A stretch of 64,000 nucleotides of DNA, from NCBI GenBank assembly GCA_023374025.1, contig SIJG01000077.1, positions 13,242 to 77,241 of the forward strand, written 5' to 3'. Every line of letters begins with the position of its first letter. Positions within the stretch are counted from its first letter, which is position 1. Positions 33,588 through 45,653 of the stretch are shown here, piece after piece. The notes below the pieces were generated by a model. The model had not been told where the DNA came from. It did not search any database and worked only from the letters and a program-made list of their open reading frames with translations. The position numbers were made by a program, and so were the translations under genes. This DNA is from Heterodera schachtii (Eukaryota > Nematoda > Chromadorea > Rhabditida > Heteroderidae).

Positions 33588-35440
33588 ATGAACCGACGGT
33601 AAGGCATTTTTGAAAAGTCACAAATTTTTATTTGATTGGTTTATGTTTCAACAATTTCAGTTGGATTTGCAACGACGTTTGGATGGACATTTTCCCATCG
33701 TTTGACCATGCCCAACTTGGCCTCAAAATGGCACTTCTTTCGCCACGTTTCAATGCGTTGGTGGACAAACATTTCGATGGAAAACGCGAATTGACAATTT
33801 GGAGAGAAATCATGATTCACAAGTACTGCGCACCAGAACCGAAACTGTCGTCTATACATTTCGATGACAAATCTATGGGATTTCCGTTGCGCGACTGTTC
33901 GCTGCCCAGCAAAATCCGTTTTAAGCGCCTTCATATTGTGTAATTCAAAATCAGAGCTATCGCAATAAATCGCATTCCTTCCGTTTTCAGGTACATCGAT
34001 CACTCCGTCATCGCTTTTCTTCGTTCAAATCACCAAATTTTCGACAAAAGAGGCACCAATTTACATTTGTCGATGCCATTATCATATACCACGGATGTTC
34101 AACTAATTTGGGACATATTTGTTCGTGAAATATGGCCCATTTTTTCGACAAACATTCGCCACTTGGGCCTTTCCTTTGTACACTCAGTTGGGCAATTTGC
34201 TTCGTCGCACTTCGCCGACAATTCTCACCGATCTGCTGAATCTGAATTCTATCGATGCATCTGGTCTGTTGCCCGCTGCGATTGGTGATGATTTTGATGG
34301 GACAAATGGAACTGCTGGCCAAGCATTGTCCAAATGGTTGCACATTCCGACAAAAGATGGCCAACCCAAGCGATTGCATTGCTTAGGCTTTAATGTACAA
34401 GCGAATTGGGTCAACAATTTCAAGGAGGTGTGGTCGATTATAATTTTGACATAGGTGGACAAGGTGTCCGAGGCAATTTCGTAAAATTTTTAGCCAAAAT
34501 CGAAAATGCACTGGTAAAGATGGGAAAATTTTAAGAAATTGGGAAAAAAATCAAAATTTTGTGCCAAAAAACCCAAAAATTGTTACGATTTTAAATTGCC
34601 TGAATTTCATTTTTCAATTTCGTAAAAATGTTGGCCTCTTATTTGTTAGGGGAGGGGTGGGAGGGGGGGGGGGTATTCCGTAAAGGCAAATTTATGACAC
34701 CCTCCCCCCCCCCCCCCCTTGTCCATGTATGAATTTCGACAAACCACAGATTTTTGATTGCCTCTATTTTTGTTTTTCAAATTTGTTTAGCATTTTCTCC
34801 GTGCCAATGCCATTTCTTCCGTCAGTTACGAAATTCATTTTACTGTTTATGCGCCATCAATGATGCCATTTGAATTGGTGAACGAATGGACAAAGGAAAA
34901 GCTGACATTGGCCAAAGCAAAGATGATGGACGATTGGATAATGAAGCGATGCAAAATTATTGGGGAGACAGCGGCGGTTCATTGGGAAAACGGAAATTGG
35001 GACAACAATTGTAACACTGTGTTATTTGCCCTTCTAGTGGCCTTAATTGCATTGGGTGAGCAATTAAAAAGGATTTTATTTTGTTGAAATAATTAAAATT
35101 TAGCTTAATTAAGGCCATTGTCTCCGCCACCGGAAGAAGTGGAAGAAGAAGCCGGACAAAGCATCACAAAAGGGGCGTCTTCTGCTGACAATGAATGACG
35201 GACAAAACAACAAAAACAGCGATCATAGAAGAAGAAATGAATTAATTAAGAATGATCGATCGATAATAATTCATCAGTGATCAAATGCATTTTATGTCAA
35301 TTGCTAAAAATCGGATATATAAAAATGGTTTGCTATGAATTTCTCCTTGAAAATTGTGACAATTAATTTCGTGATTTTTACGGATTTAAGACATCCATTA
35401 GCAATTAGCACTGGCAAAATTAAGTGTCGATTTGCTTCTG
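33320..35440 (+). repeat. Inverted duplication arm 1 (copy F and flanks)
   Basis: This block and 41340-43320 are reverse complements of each other over coding exons, introns and both flanks, including the unusual intron 3 with the G/C run. The arms are about 6 kb apart. Similarity is higher than to any other family copy, so this is the most recent duplication. Confidence 0.82.
33588..35198 (+). pseudogene. F-box-like family copy F, frameshifted in exon 3
   Basis: Exon 1 (33588-33598, MNRR), exon 2 (33661-33939, ICNDVWMDIFPSFDHAQL), exon 4 (34791-35055) and exon 5 (35114-35198, acidic Pro-rich tail) are open. Exon 3 starts at 33991 in frame. It shifts at about 34170 (after FSTNIRHLG the family sequence LGNLLRRTSPTILTDLL continues in the next frame). 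Intron 3 is long (about 350 bp) and holds a run of G and C around 34670-34720. A single shift could be an assembly error. Confidence 0.8.
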
Positions 35441-35976
35441 TTCCTCTCTCTTTCTCGGAAGCAGCTTCATCCCCCCTCATTTCGCGACTCGGTCGAAATG
35501 GAGCGACCACCGCCGCCGCCAGCAGTGGTCCATCGTTTTAAAATGCATTATCCCATTTTAATTTTAAATATTTTATTTTATCTCCGAGTGCTAGGATTTG
35601 ACTTTGAGACATGACAGCGAGACTCGGAAATCGAAATTGGCCCCCGAGATTCGAGACGAGAGCCCGGCCGGATTGGGATCCCGCTGGGACTTTCCCGGGG
35701 TCCCGATCCCGGCTTTGTTGAAAAAGGGCCAGGATCGGGATCCCGGCGAAATCGGGATTAGAACTCCGAGATCTTAATTCAAATCCCGGCAATACTTGGA
35801 CTTGAATCCCGGTAATCCTATTCCTGCCTGGTGCCAATCACGAATCCCGAGCCCTCCGCCTGGGTGGTTAATTTTGATTGTTGATTTGGGCGACCGATGA
35901 AAAGTGCAAAATTTGCTAAATTTTTGAGGGGAAGGGCATCCGGATAGATTTTTTTGCTCTTCGGAACAAAAATTTT
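35199..35976. other. 3' flank of copy F and GC-patterned repeats
   Basis: 'atgatcgatcgataat' and a conserved flank lie at 35199-35440. Between 35600 and 35830 are many 'gggatcccg' units in mixed orientation. No gene. Confidence 0.5.
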
Positions 35977-36901
35977 AGTTCTAGTCCGTTTTACACGTCC
36001 CATGACATTTTACAGGTCCCAACTAGGGCTCACATTTATAGTTTTTTCACTATTTTTTTCCTGAGCTCTCCATGGACTAAAACGCACGAAAAACATGTTT
36101 TTTTGGGCTGTTGTTAAGCTACTTTTCGATTTATTAGCAACTATTTTATAGTTTTTTATTTTTAGCAACTAAAAAACTATAAATTTTTTGAAAAAAACTA
36201 TTTTCAACTATTTTGGCGTTTTGCCCAAAATTTGTTAACAAAAATGCAATAAAAAGGAAAAATACACCCCTAAGAATCGACTCAAAATTTTTTTCAAAAA
36301 ATAACCCCTAAGAATCGACCCGAAAATTTTAAAAAATACACCCCTGAAAATGAAAAATTTTCTCAAAAATTCTTCTCCAAATTTTATTTGTTTTTTTCTT
36401 GACGAGGATTTTTGATTTTGAAAATTATATATCTCATTAATGATTTGGCATAATATTTTTGCTTTTTGAAGAAAATTTTCGATTTTACACCCCTAAATTC
36501 GGAACTTTTTAGCAACTATTTACCCATTTTTAGCAACTATTTTGGGGTTTTTTAGAAACTAAAAATTAATTATTTTGGCAGTTTTTAGCAACTATAAATG
36601 TGAGCCCTAGTCCCAACGCCATTTTGTTTGTTTTTCGAAGCATTAATCGCAAAATCATACCTTCCGAATCGTTATAGAAATACCAAAATAAAGCCTTTTA
36701 CGAGTTGCATTTGTACGAGTTGTCATGACACCGTAGATTTAACAATCGGGAATTAAGAAAAAGCTTACTGAATACAGGACGAAAAAACAAGTTCCCTCTT
36801 AGTTATTGGAGCGGCTAAAATACAATGGACACATCATGGGACGCGTAAACTGCTGTTGGGACGCGTAAAATGTCATGGGACGCGTAAAACCGACTAGAAC
36901 C
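35977..36901. mobile_element. Foldback element with 'acgcgtccca' ends, second copy
   Basis: 'agttctagtccgttttacac' at the left and 'gtaaaaccgactagaacc' at the right match the 5082-5801 element. The exact 8-bp duplication AAAATTTT lies at 35969-35976 and 36902-36909. It is interrupted by a younger hAT-like MITE at 36024-36609. Confidence 0.85.
36024..36609. mobile_element. Nested hAT-like MITE
   Basis: 'tagggctcacatttatag' is mirrored at the right. The exact 8-bp duplication GTCCCAAC lies at 36016-36023 and 36610-36617. The interior repeats 'tttagcaactatttt' in both orientations and contains 'aaaaatacacccctaag'. Confidence 0.92.
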
Positions 36902-37193
36902 AAAATTTTTTACCCAGGGTTTTTTTTTCAAAATTACCTTAATTTTCAAAAAAACGTCCGAATTCGGGTTAGGGGTTCGAAACTGCGCAAAAAAAAGATC
37001 AAATTCGTACTCAGTCGGCGCCTCAAATTACCTTAAAATTGCTTTATTTTTGGGGTTTTCCCTCTTTTTTTGTAGGACTAAATGATCTAGGCGATTGCCA
37101 AAGTCATTTTTAAGATATATCTTTTATCTTTAAATTTTTACAGAAATTATAGTAAAATATTTAAAATTTACAGAAAAAAACACACACATATAT

Positions 37194-38410
37194 CGGGCCA
37201 GGGGCCGTAGTCAAAGAAGGTGGTTATGGTTAAATAACCACTACCATCATGGTTTACCCGTAGTAAATGAGCAACCACGGGTTCATGGTCATTTAACCTG
37301 GTTATTTGACCATGATGGTTGGTGGTTTGTGAACGCACAGTAAAAGAACATGGTTGGTGGTTACCTAACCATGTAACCATGGTAAAACGCCAACCCTGCC
37401 CCTACCCATGGTAGCAGTCGTAACCACCAACTTTTGAAAATCTGCCAAAAATCAGCGAAACAAGATAAAAATCCCAAATAAAATTTATTAAATAGAGAAA
37501 AGTCTCGGCTATCGATCTATATAAAGAATTTTAATTAATTCTATCCTTAAATATTTTTAAAAGATAAAAAAACAAACTTACCAATTATTTTTATATTTTG
37601 AGTGATTTTCGAATTTTAAGATTATGTAATTATATCAAAAACAATGTATTATTTCAAATCATAAAGAAACCAATGCAAATTTTTAATCGAATATCTTCTA
37701 AATGCCGAAATATCTTAAATATTAAAAAAAAATTTACAAAAAATTTAATTCATAAATATTAATTATTTTTATTTATTCTACCAATTTTCTAGGTAGTTTA
37801 AACATTGTTTTGCCTATTTATTTAAAATATCAGTGCAAATTTTAATAATTTTATGGTAGAAAGTTGGTGGTAAAGTAAAAGAAGATGGTTGGCGGTTAAA
37901 AAATGGTGGTTGCTGGTTGCTCCAGCAGAATATTTACCATCTTCTTTTACTGCCGTTTTTCTCATGGTTGGTGGTTATTTGACCAGGTTAAATAACCATG
38001 GTTAAATGACCTGGTCAAATAACCACCTTCTTTGACTACGGCCCCAGGTCGTTTTCGCGCCGGGTCGTTTTCGCGCCAGCCTAGTTTTTGAACTATAACT
38101 TTTTTCATTGCCAACCAAATCCAACTTTCTTAGTATCATTCGATAGCCCTACGTATCCTCTATTAGCCTGCAAAATTCCAAAAAATTTCATTAATTTTGA
38201 ACAAACTTATGACCGAAAGTACATCAGAAACCAGGTTTTTCAGCTTTTTTGGCCATAACTTTTTTTTAACCTTAACGAAATTTTTCGAAATTTTCATGCT
38301 AATAGAGCATGTGAAGGGCTTTCGAATAATACCAAGAAAGTTAGATTTAGTTGACAATGAAAAAAGTTATAGTTCAAAAACTGGGCTGGCGCGAAAACGA
38401 CCCCGACCCC
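37194..38410. mobile_element. Composite of two nested inverted-repeat elements
   Basis: ACATATAT flanks at 37186-37193 and 38411-38418. Inside, 37203-38044 is an inverted repeat built of 'accatgg.ggtggttatttgaccatg' units ('ggccgtagtcaaagaaggtgg' mirrored at its right end). At 38047-38403 'ggtcgttttcgcgcc' ends enclose the common 'ataacttttttcattg' palindrome. The outer TSD is in an AT repeat, so it is less certain. Confidence 0.65.
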
Positions 38411-39223
38411 ACATATATATTCTATAGGTGGTAAAGAAAGATATTATAACTTTAGGCAAAATAAAATTCACATCGATTTTCAAATTAATTTCACCAAATT
38501 CTTTCGCTCTAAAAACTCTTGGATTATTCGCGCTTCTTGAGGTATTCCAGAGAAAATGGCATAATGTTGCAATGGTCACAAAGCTGACGAATCTTCAAAA
38601 AGCACAAAATTAGTTTATAATAGCTAAAATAAAAGAAAATAAATCCAAAAAACGCTACATATATATTTTTTGCTTTTTAAAAAAATTTAAAAGAATCTAT
38701 TTGAATTTTTAAGAAAATCTGGAAGAAAACATCAAGGGGAAGTGGGAACCCGAAAAAACAAACAAAATTTAGTAAAAAATCTGTAATGGAGGCATCCGTC
38801 AAATGGTTGGTTTCGCCGGAATTTTTTTTTTTTTGCCGTAATCATATTTTTGGGGGGTAGGGGGGGGGGGTAAAAAAAATCCGTGGGGAAACGACACGGG
38901 CGTGTGGGGGGGGGGGGGGGGGTGGACCCGAAAAAACACACAAAAAATTTAAAAAAAACTCGATAGGGTTGGTTCCGGCAGAATTTTTTTGCCGTAATTT
39001 CAAGAAAACAAAATTTTTTTTTTTGGGTGGGAGGTCTCCGGAACATTTGAGCGATGATCAGATGGACCTGGGAATGGAATGGAGAATGGGAAATAAAATT
39101 TTTGAAAAAAAAATCTATTTCCAAATAAAATAAAAAATAAATAAAAAAGATTTATAGTAATTTTTTAATAAAATTAAATTAGTTTAAAATTTTGTTTGAT
39201 TTAGTTTATTATTGGGCGATGAC
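38411..39223. other. No gene seen
   Basis: AT-rich with G-runs (38857-38925) and two half-copies of 'ggttggtttcgccggaattttttt'. Nothing coding. Confidence 0.5.
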
Positions 39224-39762
39224 TAGGGCTGGGAATTTAAGTCACTACAAAATCCTCAAAAAGTCGACTAAAAATGTCATAAAAAATCGCCAAAAAGTCA
39301 CGAAAAATGGAAAAAAGTCCTGAAAAATAGCTAAAAAAGTCACAAAAAAATTCAAAAAAGCTCGAAAAAATGCAAAAAAGTACTGAAAAGTTAGGCGAAA
39401 GCTAAAAAATCCCATTTTTAATAATTTATAGAATAACATTTTGATCGTATTTTTAGGCACTTAATTTTATAAATAAATACCTAAAATAGGCATAAAAAAG
39501 AGATTCTTCCAACAATTGAGAAAAAATTCATCCAGGTTTTATTGCCTTTTTATCGGTCGAAAGTTTATTTTTCGGAATTTTCTTTGTATTTTTCGGCATT
39601 TTCTTCGCTAAAATTCAAATTTTGCCTCAAAAAGTCAAAAAAAGTCACAAAAAATGCATGTTAGAAGCTTCAAACAAAGTTTAGAACAATTTTTAAGTCA
39701 TTTTAAGGCCATTTAGAGTCAGCAAAAAAAAAAAAGTCATTTGACTTAAATTCCCAGCCCTA
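39224..39762. mobile_element. hAT-like MITE with 'aaaaagtca' interior
   Basis: 'tagggctgggaatttaagtca' is mirrored at the right. The exact 8-bp duplication GCGATGAC lies at 39216-39223 and 39763-39770. The interior is tandem 'aaaaaagtc' in both orientations. A solitary related end is at 12112. Confidence 0.92.
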
Positions 39763-40621
39763 GCGATGACCATTGACCATAAAAAACGGTGCTAGGTCGT
39801 TCCACAAAAAAGCTCAGTGTGGGCGTTCCACAAAAAGCTCAATGATTGATAAATTAATTAAATAATTTTAATAATTCAAAAATTGGCGAGAACTGATGCG
39901 AAAAATTGAAAAATTAAAAAAAAATTGAAAATGACTTCAGTCACTATGAAGGTGTGATCTGATCAAGTTGGGGTAAAATACTTTTTTGATCAGTATCAAA
40001 AGATATATAAACAGGAATTATTTCAGATTTTTTAAAGCTTTTGGAATAGTTTTTTAGGTTTGTTCAAAGACTTTTTTCCGCCATTATTTTGACCATCTCT
40101 CACTTCGTTGACCATATCACCTTCATTGTATTTTTGATTCGGAATTTTTTGGCGCTGATATGAAGCCGATATATTGGATTAATAAATACCTAAACAATTG
40201 CCCACAAAATCATTTATTTATCGGTGTTTTATAAACCATTACACAAAAATTGCATCTTTGTTCAAAGACTTTTTTGGGTCAGTGTACGACAAAAATAAAT
40301 CTGAAATTGCGGACAACTAATAGAGCATGTTAAGAGCTTTCGAATGATACCAAGATTATTGGATTTGGATAACAAATAAAAAAACTATATTGGAAAACGA
40401 GCTGGCGCCCAAACGCGTGGATCTCGTGTGGCCGGCTCTTACACATTTAAAAGGGCATTTTAAGGCGAAAGCAAAATATTCAATTGGCTCCGCTGCTGCT
40501 GGTGGCCCATCAGTGCCGGCGCCAAACAATCGGAAGAAAACGCCAAATCAAAAACAGCGAATTGGGAGGAGAAGGAAGAGAAAATGGGGGGAAAAGAGAG
40601 GAAAGGGAAAAATTCAACGGG
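39763..40621. other. No gene seen
   Basis: At 40320-40420 a half copy of the 'aagagctttcgaatgatacc' palindrome ends in 'ctggcgcccaaacgc'. The basic frame at 40390-40659 starts inside that repeat and is not accepted. Confidence 0.5.
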
Positions 40622-41290
40622 AGGAGGTGGTAGAGAAAGACAAAACAACTTTTTCTTAAGAAAAATATTGTTTCATCGGAGATCAACATTTAAGTTGTTA
40701 TTTAATTATTAACAATGTTCATTTTACCAACAACGTATAAAACAACTTATTTTTAAAATTTCGGTCAATTTTTAAAAATTTATTTTAGCGGGTAATATCA
40801 TTTGGAGGAGAGATAACGCAAAATGAGAGGGTGCTGCAATTCAGTATATGGTCATACAAAAGCATTTTGATGAAGGAGGGTAGAGAAAAACTTATTCAAA
40901 AGAGAGTGCAATGGGAAGAGAGTTCGCTTCCCTTCTTCGCTGATTCTTTTGGTAATAGACGCAGATTTCTCATTATGTTTCTTTTCTCTCTCTGTCTTAT
41001 ATCTCTTCCCATTGCACTCTCTTTTGAATAAGTTTTTCTCTACCCTCCTTCATCAAAATGCTTTTGTATGACCATATACTGAATTGCAGCACCCTCTCAT
41101 TTTGCGTTATCTCTCCTCCAAATGATATTACCCGCTAAAATAAATTTTTAAAAATTGACCGAAATTTTAAAAATAAGTTGTTTTATACGTTGTTGGCAAA
41201 ATGAACATTGTTAATAATTAAATAACAACTTAAATGTTGATCTCCGATGAAACAATATTTTTCTTAAGAAAAAGTTGTTTTGTCTTTCTC
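40622..41290. mobile_element. Near-perfect 0.67-kb palindrome
   Basis: Two arms of about 300 bp are inverse copies ('gagaaagacaaaacaacttt...caatgggaagag' against 'cttcccattgcactctc...gttttgtctttctc'). They flank a unique centre of about 75 bp (40922-41000, 'ttcgcttcccttcttcgctg'). The very high arm identity suggests recent insertion or gene conversion. No protein; ends are approximate and no target duplication was identified. Confidence 0.8.
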
Positions 41291-41339
41291 TAGGAGGTGG
41301 AGAGACTGAAGCAGAAAAGAGAGGAGAGGAACTGCAGCA

Positions 41340-43320
41340 AATCGACACTTTTTAATTTTGTCGGTGCTAATATTGCTAATGGATGTCGTAAATCCGTAAA
41401 AATTCCACAAATTAATTGTCACAATTTTTAAAGAAAAATTCATTCATTCGATAGATAGCAAAAATTAAAATGCATTTGATCACTGATGAAATATGATCGG
41501 TCGGTCATTCTTAATTAATTCATCTATTCCACTTTTGTCCGTCACTCATTGTCAGCAGAAGACGCCCCTTTTGTGATGCTTTGTCCGGCTTCTTCTTCCT
41601 CTTCTTCTGCAGGTGGTGGAGACAGTGGCCTATATTAAACGCAAAATTCAAATTCGGATACAAAATTAAATGCCTTTGTAATTGCTCACCCAATGCAATT
41701 AGTGCCACCAAAAAGCGAAATGAACACAGTGTTAGAATTATTGTCACAATTTCCGTCTTCCCAATGAACCGCCGCTGTCTCACCAATAATTTTGCATCGC
41801 TTCATTATCCAATCGTCCATCATCTTTGCTTTGGCCAATGTCAGCTTTTCCTTTGTCCATTCGTTCACCAATTCAAATGGCATCATTGATGGCGCATAAA
41901 CAGTAAAATGAATTTCGTAACTGACGGAAGAAATGGCATTGGCACGGAGAAAATGCTAAACAAATTTGAAAAACAAAAATAGAGGCAATCAAAAATCTGT
42001 GGTTTGTCGAAATTCATACATGGACAAGGGGAGGGGGTCATAAATTTGCCTTTACGGAATACCCCCCCCCCCCCCCCCCCCACCCCTCCCCTAACAAATA
42101 AGAGGCCAACATTTTTACGAAATTGAAAAATGAAATTCAGGCAATTTAAAATCGTAACAATTTTTGGGTTTTTTGGCACAAAATTTTGATTTTTTTTTCC
42201 CAATTTCTTAAAATTTTCCCATCTTTACCAGTGCATTTTCGATTTTGGCTAAAAACTTTACGAAATTGCCTCGGACACCTTGTCCACCTATGTCAAAATT
42301 ATAATCGACCACACCTCCTTGAAATTGTTGACCCAACCAATGATGTTCGCTTGTACATTAAAGCCTAAGCAATGCAATCGCTTGGGTTGGCCATCTTTTG
42401 TCGGAATGTGCAACCATTTGGACAATGCTTGGCCACCAGAAATCGTTGCATTTCAACTGATTGACATAGGAAAAGCCCAAGTGGCGAATGTTTGTTGAAA
42501 AAATGGGCCATATTTCTCGAACAAATATGTCCCAAATTGGTTGATCATCCTTGGTATGTGATAATGGAATCGACAAATGTAAATTGGTGCCTCTTTTGTC
42601 GAAAATTTGGTGATTTGAACGAAGAAAAGCGATGACGGAGTGATCGATGTACCTGAAAACGGAAGGAATGCGATTTATTGCGATAGCTCTGATTTTGAAT
42701 TACACAATATGAAGGCACTTAAAACGGATTTTGCTGCGCAGCGAACAGTCGCGCAACGGAAATCCCATAGATTTGTCATCGAAATGTATAGACGACAGTT
42801 TCGGTTCTGGTGCGCAGTACTTATGAATGATGATTTCTCTCCAAATTGTCAATTCGCTTTTGCCATCGAAATGTTTGTCCACCAACGCATTGAAACGTGG
42901 CGAAAGAAGTGCCATTTTGAGGCCGAGTTGAGGACGGTCAAACGATGGGAAAATGTCCATCCAAACGTCGTTGCAAATCCAACTGAAATTGTTGAAACAT
43001 AAACCAATCAAATAAAAATTTGTGACTTTTCAAAAATGCCTTACCGTCGGTTCATTTTTTGGCAATTAGCACAATTTGCTGCTGAACTTCTGAATGACGT
43101 CGTCGTCACAAAGGGAAGGGATAATTGCAGAATTATTGCGTTAGAAACTTTTATTATTTTCAAATGCGAGGCAAATCGAAAAAACAAACATTTTTATAGT
43201 CATGAAAAGGGAGGAATTGATGAATTTTTTGTATTTTTTTTTTGTTGGTAATCCTTCGAAATTGGCGTTCCGCCCGAAAAAATAAATAAATATTTTCATA
43301 CAAAATCACTTTTTATATAG
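41340..43320 (-). repeat. Inverted duplication arm 2 (copy G and flanks)
   Basis: Reverse complement of 33320-35440, including the 'caagtgtcgatttgc' 3' flank and the 'tttttcgggcgg' upstream flank. The palindrome at 40622-41290 sits directly at its 3' side. Confidence 0.82.
41542..43055 (-). pseudogene. F-box-like family copy G, deleted in exon 3
   Basis: Exon 1 is 43045-43055 and exon 2 is 42704-42982 (CNDVWMDIFPSFDRPQLGLKM). Exon 3 begins at 42652, but a deletion of roughly 130 bp near 42450 joins GFSYVNQL to the codons for the ...ATISAGQALSKW block in the wrong frame, and TAA follows. Exon 4 and exon 5 (ending at 41542) are family-like. Intron 3 carries a C-run of 18 or more (42061-42081). 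Its sister is copy F. Confidence 0.85.
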
Positions 43321-44318
43321 TAAAAAATGCACTGATAATGAATACGAACTCGGATTTTGAAAAATTGTTGTTTTTGTCTATGTTTTTTCGTCAAGTACTT
43401 AATTTTTTCAAAATTTTTGTTTTCTAAAATTTTGGCTAATATTGTTGTGCCATGGCATTTATTGTGTTGCCAAATCCATTTTATCAACGATTACTCACAA
43501 TCAATGAATTAATTACATACACATAAAATACGAAAGGAAATGGACGAATTCAATCAATGTTTACAAGTTCATGAGTGACCACTAGGGCCCCGACTTTTAG
43601 TGACGAAAAATCGCAAAATAGTTAACTAAAATAGTGACGAAAAAGTGCCAAAATAGTGACAAAATAGTGAAAAAAGTGCCAAAATAGTGACAAAATAGTG
43701 ACATAATTTTCAGCCAAAAAATGAGCAAAACAAAAATTTATTCACAAATGAGGTAAATTTCCTTTCTAACATTTATCTTAACAAATATTGACATTTTTTA
43801 AATCAAAAATTTTGTCAAGAAAAAATTTGGCGGAAAAATTTTTATGAAAATTTTCCAATTCTTTGTGGTATTTTTCCAAAAAATTTTTTATGTTGATTCT
43901 TAGGGGTGCATTTTTTGATTTTATTGCATTTTTGTTAAGGAATTTTCCAAAAAATCTCGAAATAGTGAAAAAAATAGTGACAAAAAGCCAAAAAAGTGAA
44001 TTTCACTATTTTAAGTGACAAAACGCCAAAGTAGTGATTTTTAGAGACGAAAAATGACGTCCAAATGAAAAAATTTTAATGCAGAAATTTGTTTCCCCCC
44101 CCCCCTTTTTTGAATAAAATTTTTTTTTCTAAAGTTGAGAACATTTTTCAAATGGTTTTTGGGTCGCTGATCAAGAGTCCGGCATCCATTTCGGCCAATT
44201 TCGAATCCCGGACCCGAATTCGAGCAAAAAGTCGATAGAGAACAAATCTATACACAATGGCCTTTGGTTAGTGGCTCTGCGATGCGTCGCGTCTCCGCTG
44301 AGGAGCGTTTGGTTAAAC
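43056..44318. other. No intact gene; repeats and a possible gene fragment
   Basis: One end of an 'actagggccccgacttttagtgac' element lies at 43582 with 'aaatagtgac' repeats to about 44050. A half 'GGTA' palindrome lies at 44095-44235. At 44232-44318 and 44599-44622 a frame with a protein-like 3' end is split by a MITE (see findings). Confidence 0.5.
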
Positions 44319-44590
44319 AAGGCTGTGTATCCGTGTCCTTGGATGCCAAGGACGTCCTTGGAATTTGGCTCTCTTCTTTGGAAATTAGCATTTGAAAAAA
44401 ATTAAAATTTTTTTTAAAATTCAAAGAAATTTGAGAAATCTTTGTAATTTTCAGCAATACTGTGATTAAATTCATTGCATATACTAAACATTTTAAATGT
44501 CCTTGGACTTCGTGAATTTTCCCCGTTATGTCCTTGCAAATCGGCATACCCGTCCTTGGAAGCCGACTTTTGGCGATACCACCAGCCCTG
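44319..44590. mobile_element. Small MITE with GGTTAAAC duplication
   Basis: GGTTAAAC is present at 44311-44318 and 44591-44598. The ends are 'aaggctgtgtat' and 'ataccaccagccctg', with inner dyad 'cgtgtccttgg' / 'ccaaggacggg'. Excising it restores an open frame across the site. Confidence 0.75.
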
Positions 44591-44674
44591 GGTTAAACAC
44601 GAATGTCGTAAAAAGTAAGGGGAAAAAAAAGACAACTCAAAAAAGTTATAGCTTCTGAAAAAGTGTCCTTATAT

Positions 44675-45645
44675 CAGGGTGCGGATCGAAAATTTTTCAA
44701 AATCAGAACATCGAGCCCAAACAATCAGATTTTGGGGTAAAAAATCAGAACATTTTGCAAAATTGCTTCAAATCAGTATTTTTTACAATTTTTCGATCAA
44801 AAATGTATCAAATATTATATTTTTCGTCCCCCATTATCGGTTTTAACAATTTTGTGGGAGAAAATTAGCAAATCATAAATTTTAGCACATTCTGGATCAA
44901 AAAATCAAAATATTAACAATTTTCATGCGGCACATTTTTCCAAAAAACTTTTGGGAAATGGGCGAGGGGGATGGTCCGGCGGTCGGTAGGGGTCAGTTGC
45001 GTCTGAGCCAAGCATAAAGCACCATAACTTTTTTCTTTGTTGGTCAAATTTTATAAATTTGGCATCGTTCGAAAGCACTACATGTTTAGAAGCTTTTGAT
45101 AAGCTATTGCTAAGCGATTGAACAACTTATAAAAAAGTTGTAACATGAACACTACCAAAAAGTCAGAATTTTTGCATATTTTAATTTATAACTTTTTTAG
45201 TTGTCGGTATGCCTTTGTGATTTTTGGATAGCCAATAGAGCTTGTTAAGAGCTTTCGAATGATACCAACCAACATTGTTGGATTTGGTTAACAAAAAAAA
45301 AAGTTATGGTGGTCTAAACTTGGCTCAGACGCAACTGGCCCGTTTCGTCCGGCGGTGCCGATAGGCGCCGCCGGAAAAATTTTGAAAATTTCAGTGCATT
45401 TTGTTAACAGATTTTGTCCAAATGTCCAAATTTTGTGATTTTCAAGCCAATTTTTAAGAAAACAAAGGATTTTTAGGGTACCGGTGGTGCCGTTAGGCAC
45501 CGCCGTGGAAAATTTTTTTGGAATCTGAGTGACATTATGCCATAAAATTACCAATTTTTGAAGAATTTTACTAAATCAGAACAAAATTTGGTCGCTATCC
45601 CGAAATCAGAAAATTTCTGATAAATCAGAACAGATCCGAACCCTG
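44675..45645. mobile_element. hAT-like element with 'aatcagaac' ends
   Basis: It starts 'cagggtgcggatcgaaaat' and ends 'gatccgaaccctg'. The exact 8-bp duplication CCTTATAT lies at 44667-44674 and 45646-45653. It carries the GC motif twice (45350-45374 and 45482-45508) next to 'gttaacagattttgtccaaa', as in the 3194 and 24501 elements. A palindromic insertion at about 44996-45340 has 'cagttgcgtctgagccaag' ends. Confidence 0.88.
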
Positions 45646-45653
45646 CCTTATAT

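Noticed and set aside
40390..41031. Basic frame at 40390-40659 and frame at 40831-41031
   Set aside because: The first starts in a dispersed palindrome; the second lies inside the 0.67-kb palindrome and spans its centre.
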